Origin: Roseovarius confluentis
GTDB taxonomy: Bacteria; Pseudomonadota; Alphaproteobacteria; Rhodobacterales; Rhodobacteraceae
Length of the DNA stretch: 64,000 nucleotides
Direction of reading: 5' to 3'
Assembly (NCBI RefSeq): GCF_002917925.1
Contig: NZ_PPFE01000009.1
Location: 1 to 64,000 of the forward strand
In this document: piece by piece, positions 24,688 to 34,005 of the stretch
Layout of the letters: every line of letters starts with the position of its first letter
How positions within the stretch are numbered: the first letter of the stretch is position 1
The notes under the pieces: generated by a model
What the model saw: the letters and a program-made list of their open reading frames with translations, nothing else
Database searches by the model: none
What the model was told of the DNA's origin: nothing
Made by a program: the position numbers and the translations under genes

Positions 24688-25161
24688 ATGGCCCAGATCG
24701 ACCACATCCACGCAAACGACCGCGACGGACATGACAAGGAACTCGTCCCGCGCGCGCTGGTCTTCGCGGTCTGCACCTTCGTGCTGATCGTTCTGGCGCT
24801 GGTCAGCTGGTCGCGCCTGTCGGGCCAGCCGGTCACCTATACGCCGCCCACCGGTACCATCACGCATGAACGCACCTTCAACCTGTCGGGCGACATGTCC
24901 GGCAGCGCCACCGTGACCGACCTCGACGGCACGCTCATCGCCGACCTGAACCCGAAAGAGGGCGGGTTCATCTCGGGCGTCTGGAGGGTGATCCAGCGCG
25001 AGCGCACCAAACACCGCGTGGCCCTGGCAGGCCCGCTGACACTCGTCCGCTACGACAAAGGACGCATCGCGATCCACGACCCGTCCACGGGCTGGAGTGC
25101 CGACCTCATGGGGTTCGGCATCGACAACGCCAAGGCCTTTGCAAGGCTTTTGGCACAATAG
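24688..25161 (+). CDS. puhC: photosynthetic complex assembly protein PuhC
   Basis: A 157-residue protein with one transmembrane helix (about residues 22-42) and a periplasmic domain containing the GSATVTDLDGTLIADL and GGFISGVWRVIQRER segments typical of PuhC. Family members support LH1-reaction centre organisation. It is tightly packed between puhB and bciE. Confidence 0.92.
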   Translation: MAQIDHIHANDRDGHDKELVPRALVFAVCTFVLIVLALVSWSRLSGQPVTYTPPTGTITHERTFNLSGDMSGSATVTDLDGTLIADLNPKEGGFISGVWRVIQRERTKHRVALAGPLTLVRYDKGRIAIHDPSTGWSADLMGFGIDNAKAFARLLAQ

Positions 25162-25178
25162 CAAAAGGAGACGCCAAA

Positions 25179-25475
25179 ATGGGATGGCTGACCAAAGACA
25201 TAGAAAGGGCGCCCTGCACGGTCGAAGTATCGCATTGCTTTGAATCGCTGCACGCGCATGTGCGGTTCAACAACGGGGCGGTGATCCACCCCGGCGACGA
25301 GGTAAAGGTCCACGGCCCCGAGATCATGGCGCCCTTCGGCGAGGTGGTCAGCGAGGAGCGCGAGGCCACCATCGTTCGCGCCAGCAAACTGGAACAGCTC
25401 TGGACCCGCCTCACGGGTGATTTCGAGGTAATGGAGCTGTGCGAGTTTTCCTTCTCAGAGGAGGTCACGCTATGA
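25179..25475 (+). CDS. bciE: small subunit of the oxygen-dependent cyclase
   Basis: A 98-residue soluble protein directly in front of acsF, overlapping it by 4 bp. In alphaproteobacteria a small protein at this position, BciE, is required for activity of the AcsF cyclase, the way Ycf54 is in cyanobacteria. The conserved pattern includes VEVSHCFESLHAHVRF, a cluster HPGDEVKVHGPEI and an acidic end. AAAAGGAG precedes the ATG. Identification rests on position, size and these residues. Confidence 0.8.
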   Translation: MGWLTKDIERAPCTVEVSHCFESLHAHVRFNNGAVIHPGDEVKVHGPEIMAPFGEVVSEEREATIVRASKLEQLWTRLTGDFEVMELCEFSFSEEVTL

Positions 25476-26602
25476 ACGCCCACACCGGAAAGCACACCGC
25501 CGACGCCACCACCGTTGAAGAGGGGCTCGCGATCGCCGAAGCGCAGGATCGCCAGTACAACGATGAAATGGCGACCGAGACGGCGATGTCCAACACATTG
25601 CTCACGCCGCGGTTCTACACCACCGATTTCGACGAGCTTGACGCCATCGACGTCAGCCCGGTGCGCGCCGAATGGGACAAGCTGATCGACCAGATGCAGG
25701 CCGACCCCAACAAGGGCCACTTCAAGAAGAACGAGGATTGGGACCATGTCGATTGGGAGGGGATGGACCCCGCCCTGAAAAAGGAATTCATCGACTTCCT
25801 GATCTCATCTTGCACCGCCGAGTTCTCGGGCTGCGTCCTCTACAAGGAGATGAAGCGCCGCGGCAACAACAAGGACATTACGCAGCTTTTCCAGTTGATG
25901 GCGCGTGACGAGGCCCGGCACGCCGGCTTCATCAACGACGCCCTGCGCGAGGCAGGGCTGCGCGTGAACCTGGGCTTCCTGACGCAAAAAAAGAAATACA
26001 CCTACTTCCGCCCCAAGTTCATCTACTATGCCACCTACCTTTCGGAAAAGATCGGCTACGCGCGGTACATCACCATCTACCGCCACCTCGAGGCCAACCC
26101 CGAGCATCGCTTCCACCCGATCTTCAAGTGGTTCCGCGAATGGTGCAACGACGAGTTCAGCCATGGTGAGGCCTTCGCCCTGCTGATGAAGACCGACCCC
26201 AAGCTGACAAGCGGCAAGAACGTTTATTGGATCAAGTTCTTCCTCACGGCGGTCTACGCGACGATGTATGTCCGCGACCACCAGCGCCCGGCTTTTCATA
26301 AGGCACTCGGCGTCGATCCCGACTGGTACGCGCACGAGGTATTCACCAAGACATCCACGCTGACCAAGCAGATCTTCCCGATCACCCTGGATATCGAAAG
26401 CCCGAAATGGCAGCCGCTCCTGGAGAAACTGCAAAAGGCCAACGTAGACCTCGACGCCGCGCGCAAACAGGGCGGCCCGATGGGCTTCGTGAAGCGTCTG
26501 TCGGCGCAGGCCCGTGCAGGCACGGCCTTCGTGCGGCTGGTGCTGATCCCGTCCAAGTCGCACAAGGTGCCGGAAAACGTGCGGCTGGAGCCGGCCTACT
26601 GA
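25472..26602 (+). CDS. acsF: aerobic Mg-protoporphyrin IX monomethyl ester cyclase
   Basis: A 376-residue diiron oxygenase forming the isocyclic ring E with O2. Two helices with iron-ligand motifs are visible: MARDEARHAGF and WCNDEFSHGEAF. Conserved FYTTDFDELD begins the core. The ATG at 25472 overlaps the bciE stop. No oxygen-independent bchE is seen in this window, consistent with bacteriochlorophyll synthesis that needs oxygen. Confidence 0.96.
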   Translation: MNAHTGKHTADATTVEEGLAIAEAQDRQYNDEMATETAMSNTLLTPRFYTTDFDELDAIDVSPVRAEWDKLIDQMQADPNKGHFKKNEDWDHVDWEGMDPALKKEFIDFLISSCTAEFSGCVLYKEMKRRGNNKDITQLFQLMARDEARHAGFINDALREAGLRVNLGFLTQKKKYTYFRPKFIYYATYLSEKIGYARYITIYRHLEANPEHRFHPIFKWFREWCNDEFSHGEAFALLMKTDPKLTSGKNVYWIKFFLTAVYATMYVRDHQRPAFHKALGVDPDWYAHEVFTKTSTLTKQIFPITLDIESPKWQPLLEKLQKANVDLDAARKQGGPMGFVKRLSAQARAGTAFVRLVLIPSKSHKVPENVRLEPAY

Positions 26603-26631
26603 TGACCGGCCCTCGCCATATCGCACGACCC

Positions 26632-26652
26632 GCCCCGGATTTGATCCGGGGC
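26632..26652. repeat. palindromic repeat, acsF-puhE spacer copy 1
   Basis: GCCCCGG, 7-base loop (ATTTGAT), CCGGGGC; same family as the bchL-bchM elements. Confidence 0.8.
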
Positions 26653-26666
26653 CTCGTGCCGGCAGA

Positions 26667-26689
26667 GGTCCCGGGTCAGACCCGGGACC
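26667..26689. repeat. palindromic repeat, acsF-puhE spacer copy 2
   Basis: GGTCCCGGG, 5-base loop TCAGA, CCCGGGACC. With copy 1 it occupies most of the 97-bp spacer. Confidence 0.8.
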
Positions 26690-26699
26690 GGGCGACCCG

Positions 26700-27518
26700 A
26701 TGCTGACCTCGCCCTGGATCGCGGCCCTTGCGGCCCTCTTTATCTGGTGGTTCTCCACCGGGGCGATCCTGATGGTGGTGCGCCATGCCGACCGGGCCGG
26801 CGGAAACGCCCGCATGATCTGCCTGCTGTCGTCGCTGCCCTTGCTGGCTCTTGGCCTCTGGGGATTCCAGGCGACCCTGTCGATGGACACGACGCTTGCC
26901 GCCTATGGCGCGTTCCTCGCGGCGCTGGCGATCTGGGGCTGGGTGGAACTCACGTTCCTGACGGGCATGATCACCGGCCCCAACCTGCGCGCCTGTCCCG
27001 ACGGCCTGCCGGAATGGGAACGCTTCATCCGCGCCTGGGGTACCGTGGCCTATCACGAAACCCTGCTGACGCTGATCTTCGTCGCGATGTGGCTGCACGC
27101 CGCCGGGTCGGTGAACACGTTTGGCCTCTGGACCTTCACAATCCTCTACTTCGCGCGCATCTCGGCCAAGCTGAACCTCTATTTCGGCGTGCCGCGCATC
27201 AACACCGAATTCCTGCCCGAGGCGCTTGGCCACCTCGCCAGCCATTTCCGCATCCAGCGGCTCAACTGGGTCTTCCCGATCTCCGTGTCGGCCCTGACCT
27301 TCGCCGTGGCCTGCTGGCTGGAACGGCTCTACGCGGCCCAATCCGCATTCGACGTGGTGGGCTTCGCGCTTCTGTCGGCGATCGCCGGCCTCGCGCTTCT
27401 CGAACATTGGCTGATGGTGCTGCCATTGCCCGATGCCAAGCTCTGGCGCTGGATGCTTCCCGCGCCCAAACCGACACAAGACAAAAATACAAGACCGGAG
27501 GGATCCCATGGATTTTGA
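26700..27518 (+). CDS. puhE: photosynthetic complex assembly protein PuhE
   Basis: A 272-residue, roughly 7-helix membrane protein of the PuhE family (DUF3623). Its N-terminal [21 protein letters not shown] and internal [18 protein letters not shown] segments are characteristic. In Rhodobacter PuhE affects reaction-centre and bacteriochlorophyll levels; the mechanism is not known. It overlaps hemA by 11 bp. Confidence 0.92.
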   Translation: MLTSPWIAALAALFIWWFSTGAILMVVRHADRAGGNARMICLLSSLPLLALGLWGFQATLSMDTTLAAYGAFLAALAIWGWVELTFLTGMITGPNLRACPDGLPEWERFIRAWGTVAYHETLLTLIFVAMWLHAAGSVNTFGLWTFTILYFARISAKLNLYFGVPRINTEFLPEALGHLASHFRIQRLNWVFPISVSALTFAVACWLERLYAAQSAFDVVGFALLSAIAGLALLEHWLMVLPLPDAKLWRWMLPAPKPTQDKNTRPEGSHGF

Positions 27519-28722
27519 TGCCATGTTCAACGCGCAGCTCGGCGCACTCAAGGAAGAGGGCAACTACCGCATCTTCGCCGAACTCGAACGCCGCTGCGGT
27601 GATTTCCCCCGGGCGCGCAGCCATGACGCCGACACCCCCGACGAGGTCACGGTCTGGTGCTCCAACGACTATCTGGGAATGGGCCAGAACGACGAAATTC
27701 GCCAAGTGATGAAGGACGCCATCGACCAGTGCGGTACCGGCGCCGGCGGCACCCGCAACATATCGGGCACCAACAAGTATCACGTGGCACTCGAACACGA
27801 ATTGGCCAATCTGCACGGCAAGGAAAGTGCCCTGCTCTTCACCTCCGGCTACGTGTCCAACTGGGCCGCGCTCGGCACGCTTGGCGCGCGCCTGCCCGAC
27901 GCGGTGATCCTCTCGGACGAGCTCAACCACGCCTCGATGATCGAGGGCATCCGCCACTCCCGCGCACAGAAACGCATCTGGAAGCACAACGACCCCGAAG
28001 ACCTCGACCGGCAACTGGCCACGCTGCCAGCCAACGCGCCCAAGATCGTGGCATTCGAGAGCGTTTATTCCATGGATGGTGACATCTGCCCGATGCAGGA
28101 AATCGTCGAAGTGGCCGAGAAACACGGCGCCATGACCTATCTCGACGAAGTTCATGCCGTGGGCCTCTACGGCCCGCGCGGCGGCGGTGTCAGCGAGCGC
28201 GAAGGTCTGGCCGACCGCATCACCCTGATCGAGGGCACGCTGGGCAAGGCCTATGGCTGCATGGGCGGCTACATCACCGGCTCGGCCGCGATGTGCGATT
28301 TCGTCCGCAGCTTTTCCTCGGGGTTCATTTTCACCACCGCCCTGCCCCCGGCCGTGGCCGCGGCAGCGCAAGCCAGCGTCGCGCATCTCAAGCAAAGCCG
28401 CGCCGAACGTGACGCGCAACGCGACCGAGTCGCCTACCTGCGGGCCCAGCTCGACAAGCGCGGCATCCCGCACATGGACAATGCCAGCCACATCATCCCA
28501 GTGATGATCAAGGACCCGGTCAAGTGCCGGATGCTGGCAGACATCCTGATGCAGGACTGGGGCATCTACGTGCAGCCGATCAACTATCCAACCGTGCCCA
28601 AGGGCACCGAACGGCTGCGTTTCACCCCCGGCCCGCTGCACAGCTACGACGATATCGACCACCTTGTCGAAGCGCTCGGCGTCCTGTGGAAGCAGTGCGC
28701 GATAGCCCACGCCGTTGCCTGA
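27508..28722 (+). CDS. hemA: 5-aminolevulinate synthase
   Basis: A 404-residue PLP enzyme condensing glycine and succinyl-CoA, the first committed step of tetrapyrrole synthesis in alphaproteobacteria. The PLP-lysine motif [27 protein letters not shown] and the substrate-site [15 protein letters not shown] segment ([14 protein letters not shown]) are present. The ATG at 27508 follows CCGGAGGGATCCC. Its overlap with puhE ties ALA supply to the photosynthesis operon. Confidence 0.97.
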   Translation: MDFDAMFNAQLGALKEEGNYRIFAELERRCGDFPRARSHDADTPDEVTVWCSNDYLGMGQNDEIRQVMKDAIDQCGTGAGGTRNISGTNKYHVALEHELANLHGKESALLFTSGYVSNWAALGTLGARLPDAVILSDELNHASMIEGIRHSRAQKRIWKHNDPEDLDRQLATLPANAPKIVAFESVYSMDGDICPMQEIVEVAEKHGAMTYLDEVHAVGLYGPRGGGVSEREGLADRITLIEGTLGKAYGCMGGYITGSAAMCDFVRSFSSGFIFTTALPPAVAAAAQASVAHLKQSRAERDAQRDRVAYLRAQLDKRGIPHMDNASHIIPVMIKDPVKCRMLADILMQDWGIYVQPINYPTVPKGTERLRFTPGPLHSYDDIDHLVEALGVLWKQCAIAHAVA

Positions 28723-28846
28723 ATTTCGCTGCGGCAATCCGTCAACATGCGGAACCTTCAAACCCGCCGCAAGGTTGAGAAGATGTCGGTTGATTTGGCC
28801 TGATATCAGCTATGTCATACAGACAGCCAAACGTATGGAGGACTCA

Positions 28847-29269
28847 ATGAAGATCCACGTTACAGCCATCGCCCTTGCCAGTCTTGCCGCCCCCGCCTTG
28901 GCCCAGGACGGTGACGCCGAAGCCGGCGAAAAAGCCTTTCGCCAGTGCAAGGCCTGCCACATGGTCATCGACGACGCGGGTGAAACCATCGTCAAGGGCG
29001 GCCAGGTCGGCCCAAACCTTTATGGCCTCGCCGGTCGCACCGCAGGCTCGGTCGAGGATTTCAATTATTCCGACCTCGTGGTCGCCGCCGGCGAAGCAGG
29101 TCTCGAATGGGACCAGGAAAGCTTTACCGGCTACGTGCAGGACCCGACGCCGTGGTTGAAAGAATACACCGGCGAAGACGGTCGCGGGAAAATGACCTTC
29201 AAGCTGCGCAAGGAAGAGGACGCCGGTGATATCTGGGCCTATCTCGCCTCGGTCGGTCCCGAAAGCTGA
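28847..29269 (+). CDS. cycA: cytochrome c2
   Basis: A 140-residue class I cytochrome c with a Sec signal peptide (MKIHVTAIALASLAAPALAQ, cleavage after AQA-like site), haem site CKACHM and a C-terminal GKMTFK segment supplying the methionine ligand. Periplasmic mobile electron carrier to the reaction centre or PufC and to respiration. ATGGAGGACTCA before the start gives a GGAGG site. It is separated from hemA by 124 bp and followed by a strong terminator. Confidence 0.92.
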   Translation: MKIHVTAIALASLAAPALAQDGDAEAGEKAFRQCKACHMVIDDAGETIVKGGQVGPNLYGLAGRTAGSVEDFNYSDLVVAAGEAGLEWDQESFTGYVQDPTPWLKEYTGEDGRGKMTFKLRKEEDAGDIWAYLASVGPES

Positions 29270-29287
29270 TCCACCATCCCGCATTCG

Positions 29288-29317
29288 AAAAGGCCGCCTT
29301 GGAGGGCGGCCTTTTTC
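29288..29317 (+). terminator. terminator of cycA
   Basis: An 11-bp stem (AAAAGGCCGCC, 6-base loop, GGCGGCCTTTT) ending in five T residues, 18 bp after the cycA stop. Confidence 0.92.
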
Positions 29318-29370
29318 GTGCCGCGTTGCACGCATCATGCTAGGATACACTCAAAACAGGAGAGAGCGTC

Positions 29371-29907
29371 ATGATCGCAGGGGCACATGCAATTCTCTGG
29401 CTGCGCGAAGACGGCAAGGGCAATGACGCCTGCCGGTTCGCTGATGCCGAGGGCGGATATCTGATCGACGGATCCTCGACCGACGCGGACGGTACCGTTC
29501 TTCGATACCGCATCCGCGCCCGTGCCGATGGCACCACCCGGCGCGTCCGCATCGGCAAGAAATCCCGCCTGAATCTGCGCCACAAGAAGGACGGCAGCTG
29601 GACGTTGAACGACGCCCCGATGCCCGGCATCCAGGGCGCCACCGATATCCTCCTCGACTTCACGCCGGCGAGCTTTACCCTGCCAATCCGCCGTCTTGCC
29701 CTCGACACTGGGGCGCAGTCCGAAATCATCGCGGCACGGCTGGACATGGCAACCGAAAAGCTTACCCCGCTTCATCTCGTTTTCCGGCGCATTTCAGAAG
29801 ACACCTACGAAGTCGAAACTGTCGAGACAGGTACGACCACAAGAATTTCCGTCGATGATCATGGCATCGTGCAATCGCAGCCGGGTCACTGGACCGCGCA
29901 GGCCTGA
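29371..29907 (+). CDS. putative glycolipid-binding-fold protein (PF06475-like)
   Basis: A 178-residue cytoplasmic protein with no signal peptide. The central TDILLDFTPASFTLPIRRL followed by a beta-rich end closing with VDDHGIVQSQPGHW matches my recollection of the putative glycolipid-binding family (PF06475, formerly DUF1089). AGGAGAGAG precedes the ATG. Its role is unknown; it is not a known photosynthesis gene and sits between cycA and a convergent membrane protein gene. Confidence 0.6.
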   Translation: MIAGAHAILWLREDGKGNDACRFADAEGGYLIDGSSTDADGTVLRYRIRARADGTTRRVRIGKKSRLNLRHKKDGSWTLNDAPMPGIQGATDILLDFTPASFTLPIRRLALDTGAQSEIIAARLDMATEKLTPLHLVFRRISEDTYEVETVETGTTTRISVDDHGIVQSQPGHWTAQA

Positions 29908-29913
29908 CACCTG

Positions 29914-30729
29914 CTAGCCGGCCACCTGGCCGGCCAGCATCCAGATCCCCATGCCCAGCATCACCAGGTTTTCGGTCAGCGAAATGAACCCCAAGGGGAC
30001 GTTCGATCCGCCACCGACGCAGGCACAGGTCAACTCGCGCTTGTCGATATAGACGGCCTTGAACACGCTCCACCCACCGACAGACCCGATCAAGATCGCC
30101 ACAGGCGCGACCAGCCAGATCAGCGCGCTGCCCGTACCGATCAGCGCCATCATGCCCACGCCCGCGTAAAGCTCGGCAAAGGGATAGGCATAGCCATAAG
30201 GCACGTATCGCTGCGCCAGCAGATCATAGCCCAGAAAGCCATTCACGAAGCCTTCGACATCCTGAAGCTTCTGGATGGCCAGAACCACCATTGAGCTCGC
30301 AAAGAACCATTTCAACCATGTCAGCAGCGGAAAGCCGTCATAGAGGTTCAACACGATCGCCAGCGCCATCAGCGCAGTACTGGCGAAGATCGCGATGACG
30401 GGCATGTAGGTCGTGTCGTCTTCGCCCATCACGCGATAGCCGAAATGCGCTTTCAGTTCGCTGTACCCGCCGATCCGCTTGCCGTCGATAAAGGTTTGCG
30501 GCGTCGTCTCCACCCCGTGCGCCTCCATGAACGCGTCGGTTTCCTCGCGCGTAGTCAGGGGATTGTCGTCAATCTGGTATCCGCGCCGTTTCAGCATGGA
30601 CAGTGACTTCAGCCCGAAGGGACACAAATGCCCCGGCATCACCATCCGGTACAGCGACGCGGTCTTTTCACCCCCCTCGCTTTTGGAACGGGCCGTGTCG
30701 GGGCCGTCGATCATGTCCGTCGATGTCAT
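29914..30729 (-). CDS. glutaredoxin-like domain fused to a MauE/DoxX-like membrane domain
   Basis: A 271-residue protein from the ATG at 30729 (GAAAGG upstream). Residues ~25-100 form a glutaredoxin-like domain with HLCPFGLKSLSML, only one cysteine in the active site, and TTPQTFIDGKRIGGYSEL, the usual cis-proline and GG region. Residues ~110-270 hold four to five transmembrane helices ending with a CACVGGGSNVPLGF motif like that of MauE-type proteins. A membrane thiol-redox role, for example in cytochrome or quinone-protein maturation, is plausible. Its convergent neighbour ends only 6 bp away. Confidence 0.7.
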   Translation of the reverse strand: MTSTDMIDGPDTARSKSEGGEKTASLYRMVMPGHLCPFGLKSLSMLKRRGYQIDDNPLTTREETDAFMEAHGVETTPQTFIDGKRIGGYSELKAHFGYRVMGEDDTTYMPVIAIFASTALMALAIVLNLYDGFPLLTWLKWFFASSMVVLAIQKLQDVEGFVNGFLGYDLLAQRYVPYGYAYPFAELYAGVGMMALIGTGSALIWLVAPVAILIGSVGGWSVFKAVYIDKRELTCACVGGGSNVPLGFISLTENLVMLGMGIWMLAGQVAG

Positions 30730-30875
30730 GATGAATGCCTTTCGGGTTACTCGCTTCAAGGCAAAACGCCACGACCGGCGTGGCCGCTTCGCAATTCACT
30801 GAATCAACGGAATGGCAGCCGGTTTGTTCCGGCGATCATCGCCGGACCCTCGACCCAAAGACGTCCGAAAGCGCG

Positions 30876-32804
30876 TCAGCCTACGGCGTTCAGCGTGACA
30901 ATCTCCGCCGCCCGGCCCACGGCCGCGCGCGCGGTCACGGCGATATCGGCCGCCGTCAGGCCCGCATTGGCATACATGTCCTCGGGGCTTGCCTGGTCGA
31001 TATAGCGGTCCGGCAAATGCATCGTGCGCACCGCCAGTCCCCGGTCGAACGCGCCTTCGGCAGCCAGCGCCTGCAGCACCATCGCGCCGAATCCGGCCAT
31101 CGCGCCCTCTTCCACCGTGATCAATGCCCGGTGATGCCGCGCCAACTGCCGGATCAGATCCATGTCCAGCGGCTTGGCAAAGCGCGCGTCGGCCAGCGTC
31201 ACCGACAGGCCCTCGGCCTCCAACGCCTGCGCCGCCGCCCGGCATTCCGCCAGATGCGCGCCGTAAGACAGGATCGTCACGTCGTCGCCGTCTTGCAGGA
31301 CGCGGCCCTTGCCAATTTCCAGAACGTCGCCCCGCTCCGGCAGGTCGACCCCCGTCCCCGCCCCCCGCGGATAACGAAAGGCGATCGGCCCCTCGTCATG
31401 CGCCGCCGCCGTGGCGACCATGTGGGTCAGCTCCGCCTCGTCGGCAGCGGCCATGCAGACCATCCCCGGCAAGGCACCGAGATACCCGACATCGAATGCA
31501 CCTGCATGGGTCGGCCCGTCAGCCCCCACCAACCCAGCCCGGTCAATCGCAAACCGCACCGGCAGGCCTTGCAAGGCCACGTCATGCACCACCTGGTCAT
31601 AGCCGCGTTGCAGGAAGGTCGAATAGATCGCGCAGAACGGCCGCAGCCCACTCGCTGCCATTCCGGCGGCAAAGGTCACGGCGTGCTGTTCGGCGATGCC
31701 GACGTCGAACACGCGGCTGGGAAATCGCTCGGCCATGATGTTCACGCCCGTGCCAGACGGCATCGCCGCTGTCACCGCCACGATATTCGGATCGCGCGCC
31801 GCCTCCTCGGTCAGCGCCTTGCCGAAGACCGAGGTATAGGACGGCGCGCCGCCCGATTTCTTGGCCTGCACGCCGGTCTCGGGGTCGAACTTCGACACCC
31901 CGTGCCCGCAATCCGCGCTGGTCTCGGCGGGCGCGTATCCCTTGCCCTTCACGGTGCAGACATGGATCAGCACCGGCCCCGTCGCCCGCGTCCGTGCCGC
32001 GCGCAGCACCGGCAGCAATTGCCCCATGTCATGACCGTTGATCGGGCCCACATATTCAAACCCCAGCTCCTCGAACAGCGTCCCGGACTGACTCACGCCC
32101 GTCACAAGCTGCCGCGCCCGCTTCGCACCTTCGCGCATCGGCGCGGGCAGCGCCGCCTCGAACCCCTCGGCGAGGCTCTTGACCCGCGCCAGCGGCTCAT
32201 TCGCGTAGAGCCCGCTCAGGTAGGACGACATCGCCCCCACGGGCGGCGCGATGCTCATCTCGTTGTCATTCAGGATCACGAACATTCTCCGCCCCTCGGC
32301 ACCCGCGTTGTTCATCGCCTCATAGGCCATGCCCGCACTGATCGACCCGTCGCCGATCACGGCAATCGCATCGCCCGTGGGCCGCCCCATGTCGCGCCCC
32401 ACGGTGAACCCCAGCGCCGCACTGATCGAGGTCGAGCTGTGCGCCGCCCCGAACGGATCGAACTCGCTTTCCTTACGCTTGGTGAAACCGCTCAGACCAT
32501 CCTTCTGCCGCAGGGTCCGGATGCGGTCCCGCCGCCCGGTCAGGATCTTGTGGGGATAGCATTGATGGCCCACATCCCAGACCAGCTTGTCCATTGGCGT
32601 GTTGAACACCGAATGGATCGCCACGGCCAGTTCCACGACGCCCAGCGACGACCCGAGATGCCCACCCGTTTCGGAAACCGCGGAAATCACTTCGGCACGA
32701 AGTTCGTCGGCCAGCGCCGCCAAATCCTCGTCGGGCATCTGCCGCAGGTCCTGTGGCCCCGCCACGCGGTCAAGTATTGGTGTGTTTGGTGTGGTCTGTT
32801 GCAT
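30876..32804 (-). CDS. dxs: 1-deoxy-D-xylulose-5-phosphate synthase
   Basis: A 642-residue thiamine diphosphate enzyme opening the MEP isoprenoid pathway from pyruvate and glyceraldehyde 3-phosphate. ThDP-binding [18 protein letters not shown], the [20 protein letters not shown] region and the transketolase C-terminal fold are intact. The ATG at 32804 is preceded by GAGGGGGG; the frame open upstream is not used. It follows pufC by 103 bp in the same direction, supplying precursors for pigment tails and carotenoids. Confidence 0.96.
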   Translation of the reverse strand: MQQTTPNTPILDRVAGPQDLRQMPDEDLAALADELRAEVISAVSETGGHLGSSLGVVELAVAIHSVFNTPMDKLVWDVGHQCYPHKILTGRRDRIRTLRQKDGLSGFTKRKESEFDPFGAAHSSTSISAALGFTVGRDMGRPTGDAIAVIGDGSISAGMAYEAMNNAGAEGRRMFVILNDNEMSIAPPVGAMSSYLSGLYANEPLARVKSLAEGFEAALPAPMREGAKRARQLVTGVSQSGTLFEELGFEYVGPINGHDMGQLLPVLRAARTRATGPVLIHVCTVKGKGYAPAETSADCGHGVSKFDPETGVQAKKSGGAPSYTSVFGKALTEEAARDPNIVAVTAAMPSGTGVNIMAERFPSRVFDVGIAEQHAVTFAAGMAASGLRPFCAIYSTFLQRGYDQVVHDVALQGLPVRFAIDRAGLVGADGPTHAGAFDVGYLGALPGMVCMAAADEAELTHMVATAAAHDEGPIAFRYPRGAGTGVDLPERGDVLEIGKGRVLQDGDDVTILSYGAHLAECRAAAQALEAEGLSVTLADARFAKPLDMDLIRQLARHHRALITVEEGAMAGFGAMVLQALAAEGAFDRGLAVRTMHLPDRYIDQASPEDMYANAGLTAADIAVTARAAVGRAAEIVTLNAVG

Positions 32805-32874
32805 CGCACCCCCCTCAAGATGAGATCCGGCGCGGCCCGCAACAGGGGCTGCAAGCAGCGCTGTGTTCAAAGGT

Positions 32875-32897
32875 TCGGGCGACATCGCGCCGCCCGA
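32875..32897 (-). terminator. hairpin downstream of pufC
   Basis: A 7-bp stem TCGGGCG/CGCCCGA with a 9-base loop, 11 bp past the pufC stop and before dxs. A short T run follows on the minus strand. It may terminate or stabilise the puf transcript. Confidence 0.55.
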
Positions 32898-32907
32898 CCC
32901 CTTTTCC

Positions 32908-34002
32908 TTATTCGCCGTAGTCAGGCTCGCCCGAGGACGTGGCCAATTCCGGCCAGTCCTTGATGACGTTCGTGCCCTGAAGCGGCTGCTGATAGCCCTT
33001 GTGGCACGTCCGGCACGCCGCCTTGGGCGCGTCACCGTTCGTCGGCCCCAGCCGGCTTTCGGGCAGCAGCCCCGCAATCGGGATCAGGTAGTCGTTGTTC
33101 AACTCCTGCACCATCTGGATGCCCAGCGTCTCGGTCGCCCATTGCGGCGTCACCTGCGCCCCGTCATAGAAGGCGCGGCTGTTGTGACAGAACACACAGT
33201 TCACCCCCAGCGAGTTCGAGATGTAGTTCATCAAGGCGTAGGTGCGTTCCGCGTGCTGGATGCCGGGGTAGCCATCGACACCCGGCACACCGGCCACGCG
33301 GCTGTCCAGATCGTGCACCTTGATGGATTCACCATCCACCAGGTAGGTCTGCAACGCGTCCGACGGCAGCGAGGTATAGCTCGACAACGGCGTCACCCGG
33401 TTCTGCACGGCCCCCCAGCCTTCGACCCGCTCGTTGACCGGGCTGATGTCGAACCAGATATCGCTCGGCACGGGCTGGCCGCGGTGGCAGGTATAACAGG
33501 TCACGCCGACTTCCTTGTTGGCGTTGACATGCCCGTCCCAGTTCTCGTTCAGGTTCTGGGTCATGCCGATCATGGTATAGCCCACCGAGGTCTGGTAGCT
33601 GTCCATGTCCTCGAAGAGGTTGGGAATACCCGTCCACTGCCGCATCGCGGCCAGAAGCCGGTCGTAGTTCTCGACCGTCAGGCCTTCCAGCCCCGGCGGC
33701 ACGTTCTCACGCGCATCGCCGGCCAGCTCCTCTCCGCCTTGCGGCACCACAGGGTCCGAGCGCGTGGCCATGTAGCCAGCAATGCCCGGATCGGGTTCGC
33801 CGAGGTCGGACTTGAACTCGGGCACGGACATGCCAGTGCCACGCGGGCCGGTCTGAAGGCTGTCCACGGCGCTGGACTGATTGGCAGAAACCAACCAAGC
33901 CGCCACCAGGACCGCGCCCCCCACGACCCCGATGGCAATCGCGGGGCCATAGATGTTCGTGGGGTTGTCGGCGTTCCACTTGTTGAACCAGTTCGGTAGC
34001 AT
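32908..34002 (-). CDS. pufC: reaction-centre cytochrome c subunit with three haem motifs
   Basis: A 364-residue periplasmic cytochrome held by an N-terminal transmembrane anchor (about residues 20-40; no lipobox cysteine). It re-reduces the special pair. Only three CxxCH sites are seen: CYTCHRG, CVFCHNS and CRTCHKG, matching haems 2, 3 and 4 of the tetrahaem subunit. Where haem 1 should be, after RLLAAMRQW, the sequence reads TGIPNLFED with no cysteine. Trihaem subunits are known in Rhodovulum and relatives. It is the last puf gene; no pufX is present. Confidence 0.95.
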   Translation of the reverse strand: MLPNWFNKWNADNPTNIYGPAIAIGVVGGAVLVAAWLVSANQSSAVDSLQTGPRGTGMSVPEFKSDLGEPDPGIAGYMATRSDPVVPQGGEELAGDARENVPPGLEGLTVENYDRLLAAMRQWTGIPNLFEDMDSYQTSVGYTMIGMTQNLNENWDGHVNANKEVGVTCYTCHRGQPVPSDIWFDISPVNERVEGWGAVQNRVTPLSSYTSLPSDALQTYLVDGESIKVHDLDSRVAGVPGVDGYPGIQHAERTYALMNYISNSLGVNCVFCHNSRAFYDGAQVTPQWATETLGIQMVQELNNDYLIPIAGLLPESRLGPTNGDAPKAACRTCHKGYQQPLQGTNVIKDWPELATSSGEPDYGE

Positions 34003-34005
34003 GGC

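Noticed and set aside
30735..32963. 742-codon plus-strand frame opposite dxs
   Set aside because: Antisense to a complete dxs gene; composition typical of a reverse-frame shadow.
32908..34002. pufX at the end of the puf operon
   Set aside because: The gene after pufM is a cytochrome (pufC), and no small PufX-like ORF was seen between pufC and dxs.
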